Origin: Clostridia bacterium
GTDB taxonomy: Bacteria; Bacillota; Clostridia; UBA1381; UBA9506
Length of the DNA stretch: 64,000 nucleotides
Assembly: GCA_017416855.1 (NCBI GenBank)
Contig: JAFQAZ010000024.1
Span: 1 to 64,000 of the forward strand
Direction of reading: 5' to 3'
The notes beneath the pieces are model-generated. The model did not search any database and was not told the DNA's origin. It was given only the letters and a program-made list of their open reading frames with translations. The position numbers and the translations under genes are program-made. Shown in pieces: positions 46,504 to 54,850 of this stretch (the stretch's first letter is position 1; every line of letters begins with the position of its first letter).

Positions 46504-47394
46504 GTGAATTTAACACAACTTAAATATTTCAGGGCCGTTTGCTTATATCAGAACGTGTCGGCGGCGGCAAACTATCTTCACATTTCGCAACCTTCGTTAT
46601 CCAATGCCATCAAAGAACTGGAAGAGGAGTTTAATGTGCTGTTATTCCACAGGCAACATAGAGGAATGGTTTTAACGCCGGCAGGAGAAATTCTGCAACG
46701 GCTTAGTGAAGAATTGTTAAAACAGGCAGAAAATCTGGAAAAAACCATGTGTGATCTTGGGCGTGAACGAAAGGTGCTTCATCTGGGTGTGCCGCCTATG
46801 ATTGGCTCAGTTGTCATACCGGGATTGTATCGCGACTTTGTATCTGCTCATCCTGAAGTTAAGCTGGATATTAAGGAGAGTGGCAGTCAGGAGCTTATGG
46901 CCGGATTGCAAAATGAATCCTTAGATATGATTTTTATGCCTCATAACAGGCCGCCGGCGGCCGGAATCTCATCCTTTACGGTAGCAAAGCTGGAAATTGT
47001 TTGTTGTGTGGCCAAACATAACCCGTTGGCCAACAAAACAGTTGTCAGTTTGCAAGAACTCAAGGAGGTTCCGCTGGTGTTGTTTCAAAACAGTTTTTAC
47101 CAGACGGAGGAAATAAAAAGAAGGTTTCTTGAAGTTGGCATCCAGCCGGAAATTTTATTGCAGACAGAGCAGTTTTCCACCATTCTGAGTTTGATTTCCG
47201 AGAACGTGGCGGCTGGATTTATGTTTCGCCATTTAACAGAATCTCATCCTGAAATGGTGGCGGTTCCATTGGAAAATCCCCTGTTTGTGGAAGTGAGTCT
47301 GGCATGGAGAGAAAAGGCGTTTTCTTTTCATACGATGGGGTTGTTTAAAGAGTTTATTCAACAATATAATATGTTTTCATCGGCTCATCATTAA
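46504..47394 (+). CDS. LysR-family transcriptional regulator
   Basis: A 296-residue regulator: N-terminal winged helix (MNLTQLKYFRAVCLYQNVSA and LHISQPSLSNAIKELEEEF) and C-terminal periplasmic-binding-like effector domain. The start is GTG at 46504. It is divergent from the D-malate dehydrogenase gene, separated by 129 bases holding both promoters, the classical arrangement of a LysR regulator and its target. The effector is probably a dicarboxylic hydroxy acid; this is inference. Confidence 0.92.
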   Translation: MNLTQLKYFRAVCLYQNVSAAANYLHISQPSLSNAIKELEEEFNVLLFHRQHRGMVLTPAGEILQRLSEELLKQAENLEKTMCDLGRERKVLHLGVPPMIGSVVIPGLYRDFVSAHPEVKLDIKESGSQELMAGLQNESLDMIFMPHNRPPAAGISSFTVAKLEIVCCVAKHNPLANKTVVSLQELKEVPLVLFQNSFYQTEEIKRRFLEVGIQPEILLQTEQFSTILSLISENVAAGFMFRHLTESHPEMVAVPLENPLFVEVSLAWREKAFSFHTMGLFKEFIQQYNMFSSAHH

Positions 47395-47421
47395 AAAAAT
47401 AGAAAATAAATGATTTTTTAC

Positions 47422-47450
47422 TTGTAAGAATATCGAATTTGTGGTAAAAT
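47422..47450 (+). promoter_or_regulatory. Promoter of the NSS transporter gene
   Basis: TTGTAA (47422-47427), 17 bases, TAAAAT (47445-47450). Confidence 0.6.
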
Positions 47451-47489
47451 ATTTAAGTTATTATTATGAAATACAGAGGATGATACAAA

Positions 47490-48845
47490 ATGACAGAAAA
47501 CAGAAGTAGCTTTACAGGTAAATTAGGTTTTGTGCTGGCAGCGGCGGGATCTGCGGTTGGTTTGGGAAATATCTGGCGTTTTCCCTATCTGGCAGCAAAA
47601 TATGGCGGCGGTATTTTCCTGTTGGTGTATATCATTTTAACAGTTACCTTTGGCTTTGCTCTAATGATGGCAGAGATTGCCATTGGTAGAAAAACCGGCC
47701 TGAGTGCCATCGGTGCCTTTCAGAAATTAAATAAAAAGTATAGCTTTATTGGCTATCTGGCGGCCATTGTGCCGGCCATTATTCTGCCTTATTATTCCGT
47801 TATTGGCGGCTGGGTGGTTAAGTACTTATATACCTTTTTGATTGGCCAGACATCTATGGCTGCCCAGGATGCATTTTTTGGCAGCTTTATATCCCAGACG
47901 GCAGAGCCGATTGTTTGGTTTATGATTTTTATTGGCGCTACAGCCCTGATTGTTTTATGCGGCGTTGAAAAGGGTGTTGAAAAGGTCAGCAAAATCATGA
48001 TGCCTGTTTTAGTTGTTTTGTCACTTTTTATTGCTATTTATTCTGTTTGTATGCCGGGGGCAATGGCGGGCGTTAAGTATTACTTTTTGCCTGATTTTTC
48101 AAAGTTTTCAGTGACAACGGTACTGGCAGCTATGGGACAGCTCTTCTACTCAATGTCTCTTGCAATGGGTATTATGATTACCTACGGTTCTTATATGAAA
48201 AAAGAGGTCAGCTTAGAGTCCTCAGTTACACAGATTGAATTGTTTGATACCGGTATTGCTATCTGTGCCGGTTTGATGATTATTCCGGCAGTATTCGTAT
48301 TTTCAGGCGGTACACCGGAGGCGTTGGGCGCTGGCCCCAGCCTTATGTTTGTAACCTTACCGAAGGTATTTGAAACCATGGTGGGTGGCACCTTTATTGG
48401 TGTTATGTTCTTCCTGTTGGTACTGTTTGCGGCATTAACCTCATCCATTTCGCTGATGGAAACAGTGGTTTCCATCGTGTGTGATAAATTTAAGTTAAGC
48501 AGAAAGCTTTCCTGCTTGGTTGTATTTGTTTTTTCTGTTGCAGTTGGTTTGTTATCTTTGTTAGGGTATGGCATTTGGGATCATATTAAGATTCTTGGTA
48601 TGCAGTTCCTGGATTTCTTTGACTTTATCAGTAATAGTGTGCTGATGCCGATTGTTGCATTCTTAACCAGCATTTTTGTGGGATATGTAATTAAACCGCA
48701 AACCATTATTGAGGAAGCAGAGCTTTACAATAAATTCAGGAGAAAACATCTGTTTTCCTTTGTGATTAAATATTTAGCGCCGATTTGCATTGTGTTAATA
48801 CTGGTTTCCTCTGTGTTGAGTGCCTTTGGGCTCTTAACAATATAA
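47490..48845 (+). CDS. Sodium-dependent neurotransmitter-symporter-family transporter
   Basis: An inner-membrane NSS (SNF) transporter of 451 residues with about eleven hydrophobic segments, similar to bacterial MhsT/TnaT rather than twelve-helix LeuT. TM1 reads FVLAAAGSAVGLGNIWRFPY, the unwound substrate/sodium site, and TM6 contains the YSMSLAMGIMITYGSYM segment. It probably imports amino acids (often aromatic or branched) with sodium. ATG at 47490 follows CAGAGGATG. A palindrome after the stop separates it from the DUF1015 gene. Confidence 0.92.
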   Translation: MTENRSSFTGKLGFVLAAAGSAVGLGNIWRFPYLAAKYGGGIFLLVYIILTVTFGFALMMAEIAIGRKTGLSAIGAFQKLNKKYSFIGYLAAIVPAIILPYYSVIGGWVVKYLYTFLIGQTSMAAQDAFFGSFISQTAEPIVWFMIFIGATALIVLCGVEKGVEKVSKIMMPVLVVLSLFIAIYSVCMPGAMAGVKYYFLPDFSKFSVTTVLAAMGQLFYSMSLAMGIMITYGSYMKKEVSLESSVTQIELFDTGIAICAGLMIIPAVFVFSGGTPEALGAGPSLMFVTLPKVFETMVGGTFIGVMFFLLVLFAALTSSISLMETVVSIVCDKFKLSRKLSCLVVFVFSVAVGLLSLLGYGIWDHIKILGMQFLDFFDFISNSVLMPIVAFLTSIFVGYVIKPQTIIEEAELYNKFRRKHLFSFVIKYLAPICIVLILVSSVLSAFGLLTI

Positions 48846-48852
48846 TGGAATT

Positions 48853-48881
48853 AAACGGCAGTTTTTTAGAAACTGCCGTTT
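48853..48881 (+). terminator. Hairpin after the NSS transporter gene
   Basis: AAACGGCAGTTT and AAACTGCCGTTT form a 12-bp stem with a 5-base loop; the T-tract is short, so termination may be partial. Confidence 0.65.
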
Positions 48882-48918
48882 CAATATTCATTTCCCTATG
48901 ATAGAAAGGATGTTTAAA

Positions 48919-50190
48919 ATGACATTTAAAAGAGCAGATATTCTTTTGCCCGTGTTTTCAAAAGACAGTGAGAAAATGCAGAAGTGGAGCGTGGTTGCTT
49001 GTGATCAGTACACCTCAGAGCCGGAGTACTGGCAGGCTGTTTCAGAAAAAACGGAGGGTGCTTATTCAACCCTGAATTTAACAGTGCCTGAAATTTATTT
49101 AAATGATGCCGATATTGAGGAACGGATTGCCAGAACCAACAAAGCAATGGCTCAGTATATGGCAGAAGGGATTTTTACAGAATATAAAAATACATATATT
49201 TTTGTGGAAAGAACCCTGGCAAGCGGTGTAAAACGTCTGGGTGTTGTGGGTATGGTGGATCTGGAGGACTATGACTATTCGCCGGATTCTCAAACCAAGG
49301 TGCGTGCAACGGAAGGTACGGTTATTTCCAGAATTCCGCCCCGCTTAAAGGTTCGCCGCGATGCTCTTGTGGAACTGCCGCACATAATGCTTTTGATTGA
49401 CGATGAAAGCTGCAGCATGATTGAACCCAATGCAGACAAAACAGCTGATTTTGAAGTTGTTTATGACTTTGATCTGATGCAGTCTTCTGGCCATATTACC
49501 GGTTATAAAATGTCTGAAGAAGCTTGTGCAGAACTGGATGAAAAACTGGCTTCTTTAGCTGAACTTAACAGCTTTAATCAAAAATACGGCGTGTCTAAGG
49601 AATCGCCACTTGTGTTTGCTATGGGGGATGGCAATCACTCCCTGGCAACGGCTAAAACCAATTATGAAAATCTGAAAAAAGAAATCGGCGAAGAAGCAGC
49701 GAAGCAGTCTGCTGCCCGGTATGCTCTTTGCGAACTGGTGAACCTGCACGATGCTTCTTTGGAGTTTGAAGCCATTCACCGTGTAATTTTTGAAGCAGAC
49801 GGTAATGCATTTTTGCAGGCTTTGGAAGCAAAATATCAGGTCAGCTATGCTGATGACGCAGTTGGTCAGAGCTTTATTTATGTTCAGAATGGCCAACAGA
49901 AAAAGGTGACGGTTGAAAACTCCGAAGAATACTTAACAGTAGCTACCGTTCAGAAAATGCTGGATGCATTTACGGCAGAAAAGGGCGGCGAAATTGACTA
50001 TATTCACGGTGAAGATGTTGTGCTGAAGCTGTGTGAGGATGCAAAGAATTTCGGCATTATTTTAGAAGCTATGGATAAGTCGGATTTATATAAATCTGTT
50101 ATTTTAGACGGTGCTCTTCCCAGAAAAACGTTTTCGATGGGTGAAGCCTGTGACAAACGGTTTTATATTGAAGCAAGAAAAATTAAGTAA
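48919..50190 (+). CDS. DUF1015 family protein
   Basis: A 423-residue cytoplasmic protein. RADILLPVFSKDSEKMQKWS and VACDQYTSEPEYW at the start, SRIPPRLKVRRDA and FAMGDGNHSLATAKTNYE in the middle match DUF1015, a family without settled function, sometimes linked to serine metabolism or found near phosphoglycerate dehydrogenase genes, which are not adjacent here. The ATG at 48919 lies 8 bases after AAAGGA; the ATG at 48898 is poorer. The MATE gene follows within 15 bases, so the two may be co-transcribed. Confidence 0.85.
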   Translation: MTFKRADILLPVFSKDSEKMQKWSVVACDQYTSEPEYWQAVSEKTEGAYSTLNLTVPEIYLNDADIEERIARTNKAMAQYMAEGIFTEYKNTYIFVERTLASGVKRLGVVGMVDLEDYDYSPDSQTKVRATEGTVISRIPPRLKVRRDALVELPHIMLLIDDESCSMIEPNADKTADFEVVYDFDLMQSSGHITGYKMSEEACAELDEKLASLAELNSFNQKYGVSKESPLVFAMGDGNHSLATAKTNYENLKKEIGEEAAKQSAARYALCELVNLHDASLEFEAIHRVIFEADGNAFLQALEAKYQVSYADDAVGQSFIYVQNGQQKKVTVENSEEYLTVATVQKMLDAFTAEKGGEIDYIHGEDVVLKLCEDAKNFGIILEAMDKSDLYKSVILDGALPRKTFSMGEACDKRFYIEARKIK

Positions 50191-50204
50191 GAGGTATAAA
50201 GAAC

Positions 50205-51578
50205 GTGTTAAAGAATATATCATCTCCCACGGATATGACGGTGGGAAAACCATGGAAAAGTATTGTTTTATTTACATTGCCGATGCTCATAGGCAACATT
50301 GCCCAACAGCTTTACAGCACAGTAGACAGCATTGTTGTCGGGCGGTATATCGGCGACTCTGCCTTGGCGGCGGTTGGCAGTGCTTTGCCTATTGTTAATA
50401 TGCTGCTGGTGCTTTTTATCGGCATCTCTTCCGGTGCCGGAATTATGGTCTCTCAGTATTTTGGTGCAAGAAACAGGGAAAGTCTGTCTTACACAATTGG
50501 CAACACCATAACGGTTACCTTCATTGCGTGTATTTTGCTGATTGCAGCTATGGCACCGTTTATCCGGCCTATTCTTGTGATGCTGAACACCCCTGAAGCC
50601 ATTTTGGATTGGTGCACGGATTATCTGATGATTTCCCTGGTTGGTATTGCCGGCCTTGCTTATTATAATATTTTAAGTGGGATTATCAGAGGTATGGGGG
50701 ATTCTTTTTCAGCCCTGGTGTATCTCTTGGTGGCTACGGTGATCAACATTGTTCTGGATATTTATTTTGTGGCGCAGTTGAATATGGGTGTTGCCGGAGT
50801 GGCTTTGGCAACGATCGTCGCTCAGGTGATTTCTTCTTTTCTGTGTTTGATTAAGCTGTCCCGTATGCAAATGTATTTTGACTTTGGCCTTAAGTATTTA
50901 AAACCCAAAAAGCAATATGTAACAACGCTGATTAAACTGGGCTTACCTTCCGGTTTAACCCAGGCGATTTTCTCTTCGGCTATGATCGTGGTACAGTCTT
51001 TAACCAACTGTTTCGGTGAATTGTTTATTGCGGCTAATGTGGTGATTATGCGTGTAGATGGTTTTGCTATGATGCCAAACTTCTCCTTTGGTATGGCTAT
51101 GACAACCTATGCCGGTCAGAATGTAGGCGCCGGTCTTTATGACCGGGTAACAAAGGGTGCTAAGCAGGGAACGCTTATTGCGGTTATCTGTTCTGCTGTC
51201 ATTACGGGCCTTGTTCTGTTGTTTGGCAAGTATTTAATGGCGATTTTTACTGATACGGCAGAGCTTGTGGATATGAGTAATTATTTGATGAAAATATTGG
51301 CTGTTGGTTACATTGCTATGGCAGTTACCCAAAGTCTTTCCGGCGTTATGCGTGGTGCAGGCGACACAATGACGCCTATGTGGATTTCTCTGATTACCAG
51401 CGTGGCGTTCCGCATTCCTTTGGCCTATGGTATCTCTTTTCTCACCAGAACGCCTGAACTGCCCTTTGGCCGGTGTGAATGTATTCAGATTTCGTTGCTT
51501 TCCACCTGGGTGCTGGGTGCTGTGATTACCGCGATTTTTTATCGGATAGGTAAATGGAAAACAAAAGCAATTAAATAA
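50205..51578 (+). CDS. MATE-family multidrug/sodium exporter
   Basis: A 457-residue membrane protein with twelve hydrophobic segments. MTVGKPWKSIVLFTLPMLIG and QLYSTVDSIVVGRYIG at the start, SAGIMVSQYFGARNRE in loop 2-3, and the second repeat LPSGLTQAIFSSAMIVVQ match the MATE fold (DinF/NorM type). It probably exports cationic or other toxic compounds using sodium or protons; no specific drug can be inferred. The start is GTG at 50205, 10 bases after GAGG. Confidence 0.9.
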   Translation: MLKNISSPTDMTVGKPWKSIVLFTLPMLIGNIAQQLYSTVDSIVVGRYIGDSALAAVGSALPIVNMLLVLFIGISSGAGIMVSQYFGARNRESLSYTIGNTITVTFIACILLIAAMAPFIRPILVMLNTPEAILDWCTDYLMISLVGIAGLAYYNILSGIIRGMGDSFSALVYLLVATVINIVLDIYFVAQLNMGVAGVALATIVAQVISSFLCLIKLSRMQMYFDFGLKYLKPKKQYVTTLIKLGLPSGLTQAIFSSAMIVVQSLTNCFGELFIAANVVIMRVDGFAMMPNFSFGMAMTTYAGQNVGAGLYDRVTKGAKQGTLIAVICSAVITGLVLLFGKYLMAIFTDTAELVDMSNYLMKILAVGYIAMAVTQSLSGVMRGAGDTMTPMWISLITSVAFRIPLAYGISFLTRTPELPFGRCECIQISLLSTWVLGAVITAIFYRIGKWKTKAIK

Positions 51579-51591
51579 TAAAATGTTTCAT

Positions 51592-51634
51592 AAGAGGCTG
51601 TAGCAAAATGATTCTTTTGCTACAGCCTCTTTGC
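51592..51634 (+). terminator. AGGCTGTAGCA-family palindrome after the MATE gene
   Basis: A perfect 17-bp stem, left arm 51592-51608 (core GAGGCTGTAGCAAAA) and right arm 51615-51631, loop of 6. The T-tract is short. Related to the hairpins at 32161, 55511 and 63140. Confidence 0.7.
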
Positions 51635-51659
51635 TTGTCAAATTCTGTCGTCGGTTTCG

Positions 51660-51689
51660 TTGACAAAAAAGCATATATAATGGTATAAT
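51660..51689 (+). promoter_or_regulatory. nagZ promoter
   Basis: TTGACA (51660-51665), 18 bases, TATAAT (51684-51689). Confidence 0.8.
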
Positions 51690-51726
51690 CTAAACGATAG
51701 GATTATCTATGAAACGGGGGATATAT

Positions 51727-52971
51727 ATGGCAAGACTGAACATACAACGGAGAAAGAAAAAGAACATAACCGGATATATTTTTCTGCTGATTTTTTTCCT
51801 TTTGCTGTCTTTTGCTTCCGGGTATTTTGTTGGCGTTAACAGCGGGAAGGTAGATGTGTCAGAGCAGGAGGAGGCAGGGATAACGGTTCAGGAACCGGCA
51901 ACCGGTTTGCAGCAACCCGCAACACCTGATTTGGTGGAAAGGATAATGTCGGAGATGACGGTCAGCGACATGGTGTATCAGATGATGTTCGTCACGCCGG
52001 AAAGCATCACCAATGTGGGTGCGGTCATTCAGGCCGGTGAAACTACAAAAAAAGCCATAGAGCAATATCCTGTAGGCGGACTAGTATATTTTGATAAAAA
52101 CTTTGAAACCCGCGAGCAAACGGTTACAATGCTGAAGAACACGCAGTCTTTTTCGAAAATACCCCTTTTTCTTGGTGTAGATGAAGAAGGCGGCAGAGTA
52201 TCCCGGGTGGGCAAAAATCCGGAAATGGGTGTGACGCATCATCCGCCTATGAAGCAGATTGGCGACACAAATAACAAAGCAGAGGCCTATGCAGTAGGTC
52301 AAACGCTGGGCAGGGATTTATCTGCATTAGGGCTTAATGTGAATTTTGCGCCTGTTGCCGATGTGCTGGTAAGCGCCGGCAATGAGGAAATTGGCGACCG
52401 TTCTTTTGGCACAGAGTCGGATGCGGTATCGGCTATGGTTGAAGAGATTGTAAAAGGTATGGAAGAAAACGGCTTGTCCGCGGTGCTAAAGCATTTTCCG
52501 GGTCATGGAAGCACACAGGCAAACTCCCATCTGGGAACTTCTGAAAGCATCCGGACTTTGGATGAAATTAAAAGTGCAGAGTTATTGCCGTTTGTATCCG
52601 GAATTCATGCCGGAGCCGGTATGGTGATGGTTTCTCATATGACCTTAACAAATGCCACAGAAGAAAAGGTTCCGTGTTCTGTATCGAAAGAGATTATAAC
52701 CGATTTGCTGATTGATGATTTAGGCTATAACGGCCTCATCATCACAGATTCTTTTCAAATGAAGGCAATTACAGAACGGTATACAGCCGGCGAGGCTGCC
52801 GTTAAGGCTATAGAAGCAGGGGTGGATATGATTCTTATGCCTGCAAGCCTGACAGAAGCGCACAAAGCGATTGTAGATGCAGTTGACAGCGGTGCGGTTT
52901 CAAAGGAACGAATTGAACATAGCGTAAGAAAAATCCTTACAGTAAAGCATCAAAAAGGTATGCTGAAATAA
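51727..52971 (+). CDS. nagZ: Membrane-anchored GH3 beta-N-acetylhexosaminidase
   Basis: A 414-residue GH3 enzyme, anchored by one N-terminal helix (about residues 18-40, GYIFLLIFFLLLSFASGYF) after a positive MARLNIQRRKKK stretch, so the catalytic domain is outside. It cleaves GlcNAc-MurNAc bonds in wall fragments. LKHFPGHGSTQANSH supplies the His-Asp acid/base dyad and LIITDSFQM the catalytic Asp. I chose ATG at 51727 (GGGG seven bases upstream) over 51709. It complements the distant MurK-like kinase and MurQ for MurNAc recovery. Confidence 0.9.
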   Translation: MARLNIQRRKKKNITGYIFLLIFFLLLSFASGYFVGVNSGKVDVSEQEEAGITVQEPATGLQQPATPDLVERIMSEMTVSDMVYQMMFVTPESITNVGAVIQAGETTKKAIEQYPVGGLVYFDKNFETREQTVTMLKNTQSFSKIPLFLGVDEEGGRVSRVGKNPEMGVTHHPPMKQIGDTNNKAEAYAVGQTLGRDLSALGLNVNFAPVADVLVSAGNEEIGDRSFGTESDAVSAMVEEIVKGMEENGLSAVLKHFPGHGSTQANSHLGTSESIRTLDEIKSAELLPFVSGIHAGAGMVMVSHMTLTNATEEKVPCSVSKEIITDLLIDDLGYNGLIITDSFQMKAITERYTAGEAAVKAIEAGVDMILMPASLTEAHKAIVDAVDSGAVSKERIEHSVRKILTVKHQKGMLK

Positions 52972-52979
52972 TCGTGTGA

Positions 52980-53015
52980 AATAAGACTGCTAAATGTTGC
53001 GGTCTTATTTTTTTG
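52980..53015 (+). terminator. nagZ terminator
   Basis: AATAAGAC (52980-52987) and GTCTTATT (53002-53009) stem with following T-run. Confidence 0.7.
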
Positions 53016-53086
53016 TCTATAAAAGTTTACGAAAAAGGTGCTATTTTTATGAAATTTTTAAAATAATAAACGATTTAACGATGAAA

Positions 53087-53188
53087 GCAACTAAAAGTTG
53101 CGAAAAATTAATATAACAGTTGCTTGCCAATTATCTGCATTTTTGGTATGATTTATATGTATTTATGATAAAATATACTATGAGTTGC
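53087..53188 (+). promoter_or_regulatory. Cluster of AGTTGC motifs around the XRE-GlmM promoter
   Basis: GCAACT-AAA-AGTTGC (53087-53101) is a perfect inverted repeat. Further AGTTGC copies lie at 53118-53123, abutting the -35, and at 53183-53188, after the -10. Four copies in about 100 bases bracket the promoter of a gene that itself encodes an HTH, which suggests an operator array for autoregulation. Inferred from pattern only. Confidence 0.5.
53124..53152 (+). promoter_or_regulatory. Promoter of the XRE-GlmM gene
   Basis: TTGCCA (53124-53129), 17 bases, TATGAT (53147-53152). A second possible -10, TATACT, lies at 53174-53179 but lacks a -35. Confidence 0.55.
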
Positions 53189-53230
53189 TTTTATTGCAAA
53201 AAAGAGAACAGCAAGGAGTTGTGATTTTGT

Positions 53231-54850
53231 ATGACAATCGGTGAAAAAATTGCATATTTGCGTACTGAGGCGGGCATTTCACAAGAACAACTGGCAGAAC
53301 AGTTATCTGTGTCCAGACAGTCAGTTTCTAAATGGGAAATGGGTCAGGCTCTGCCGCAGATAGATAAGGTGTTGCTGGTTTGCAGATTGTTTAAAATTTC
53401 TGCAGATTATCTTTTGCAGGATAATATTAATCTTGCAAAAGATGAGAAGATTATTGCAAGAAATAAGTATTTCGGGACAGACGGTTTCAGAGGAGAGGCA
53501 AACAAAAGCCTTACATCTATGCAGGCCTATCAGGTCGGCCGGTTTTTAGGGTGGTATTTTTCCTCCCCGCTATCCGGCTGCGACAAGGTGGGATATCGTC
53601 CTAAAATTGTCATCGGAAAAGATACCAGACGCTCCAGTTATATGCTGGAATACTCTATTGTTGCCGGTATTACGGCATCTGGTGCCGATGCCTATATGCT
53701 TCATGTAACAACCACCCCCAGCGTTTCTTATGTAACCCGCCAGGAGGAGTTTGATTGCGGCATTATGATCACAGCTTCCCATAACCCTTATTACGATAAC
53801 GGCATTAAGGTAATTAACCGATACGGGGAGAAACTTGATGATGCAACAACGGCTTATATTGAAGCTTATCTCGACGGCGATGTGAGTGCATTAGGCATCA
53901 GCGGTATAGATTTGCCGCTTGCCACTAAGGAAAAAATTGGTTGTATTGTAGACTACGTATCCGGCCGAAACCGTTATCTTGGGTATTTGATTTCGTTAGC
54001 TTCTCATTCTTATAAGAATTTAAAAATTGGTTTAGATTGTGCCAATGGTGCCTCCTGGATGATTGCCAAATCTGTGTTTGGCGCCCTGGGAGCGCAAATG
54101 ACAGTGGTGGGAGCAGAACCCAATGGCCTGAATGTGAATGAGGATTGTGGCTCAACTCACATTGAAAAGCTTTGCCGTTTGGTGAAAGAACAACATCTTG
54201 ACCTGGGCTTTGCTTTTGACGGTGATGCAGACCGTTGTATTGCCGTGGATGAAAACGGCAATGTGATTGATGGGGATAAAATGCTGTATATTCTTGGCAA
54301 ACGTTTAAAGTCACGGGGAGTTTTAAACAACGATACTGTTGTGGCCACGGTGATGACCAACAGCGGCTTATTATCCTGCCTGGAAGAAGTCGGTATTCAA
54401 TGTGTGCAAACGGATGTAGGTGACCGTTTTGTGTATGAGTGTATGCAGAAGAACGATTACAGCTTGGGCGGTGAGCAGTCCGGTCACATTATTCTGAAAA
54501 AATATGCTACTACCGGTGACGGTATTCTAACGGCTATTATGCTGGCAGAGGAAATCTGCGATTCAAAACTGTCTCTTGCAGAATTGGCAGAACCAATTCG
54601 CTTATATCCACAGTATACTCTGAATGTACGGGTGAAGGATAAAGGTGCTGTTCTGGCAGATGAGGCCGTTTCAGAAGAAGTGAAAGCGGTGGAAACGCTG
54701 ATTAACAAAAAGGGCAGAGTGTTGCTCAGACAAAGTGGAACAGAGCCTCTGATTCGTATTATGATTGAAAGCGAAACAGAAAGCTTATGCAAAACATATG
54801 CTGAGCGGATAGCAAAGAAAATTTCCGAAGGAGGGCATAGCGTTGCATAA
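53231..54850 (+). CDS. XRE helix-turn-helix domain fused to phosphoglucosamine mutase (GlmM-like)
   Basis: A 539-residue fusion. Residues 1-62 are an HTH_3/XRE DNA-binding domain (SQEQLAEQLSVSRQSVSKWE and KISADYLL). After a linker of about 16 residues, a full alpha-phosphohexomutase starts at KYFGTDGFRG (79). It has the catalytic serine in TASHNP (Ser183), the metal loop DGDADR (330-335), the sugar-binding GEQSGH and a phosphate-binding RQSGTEP (Pro to Gln in this usually invariant RPSGTEP). GlmM converts glucosamine-6-phosphate to glucosamine-1-phosphate. AAGGAG lies 12 bases before the ATG. The fusion is in frame, with no internal start behind a ribosome site seen. Whether it is enzyme, regulator, or both is open. 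Confidence 0.85.
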   Translation: MTIGEKIAYLRTEAGISQEQLAEQLSVSRQSVSKWEMGQALPQIDKVLLVCRLFKISADYLLQDNINLAKDEKIIARNKYFGTDGFRGEANKSLTSMQAYQVGRFLGWYFSSPLSGCDKVGYRPKIVIGKDTRRSSYMLEYSIVAGITASGADAYMLHVTTTPSVSYVTRQEEFDCGIMITASHNPYYDNGIKVINRYGEKLDDATTAYIEAYLDGDVSALGISGIDLPLATKEKIGCIVDYVSGRNRYLGYLISLASHSYKNLKIGLDCANGASWMIAKSVFGALGAQMTVVGAEPNGLNVNEDCGSTHIEKLCRLVKEQHLDLGFAFDGDADRCIAVDENGNVIDGDKMLYILGKRLKSRGVLNNDTVVATVMTNSGLLSCLEEVGIQCVQTDVGDRFVYECMQKNDYSLGGEQSGHIILKKYATTGDGILTAIMLAEEICDSKLSLAELAEPIRLYPQYTLNVRVKDKGAVLADEAVSEEVKAVETLINKKGRVLLRQSGTEPLIRIMIESETESLCKTYAERIAKKISEGGHSVA

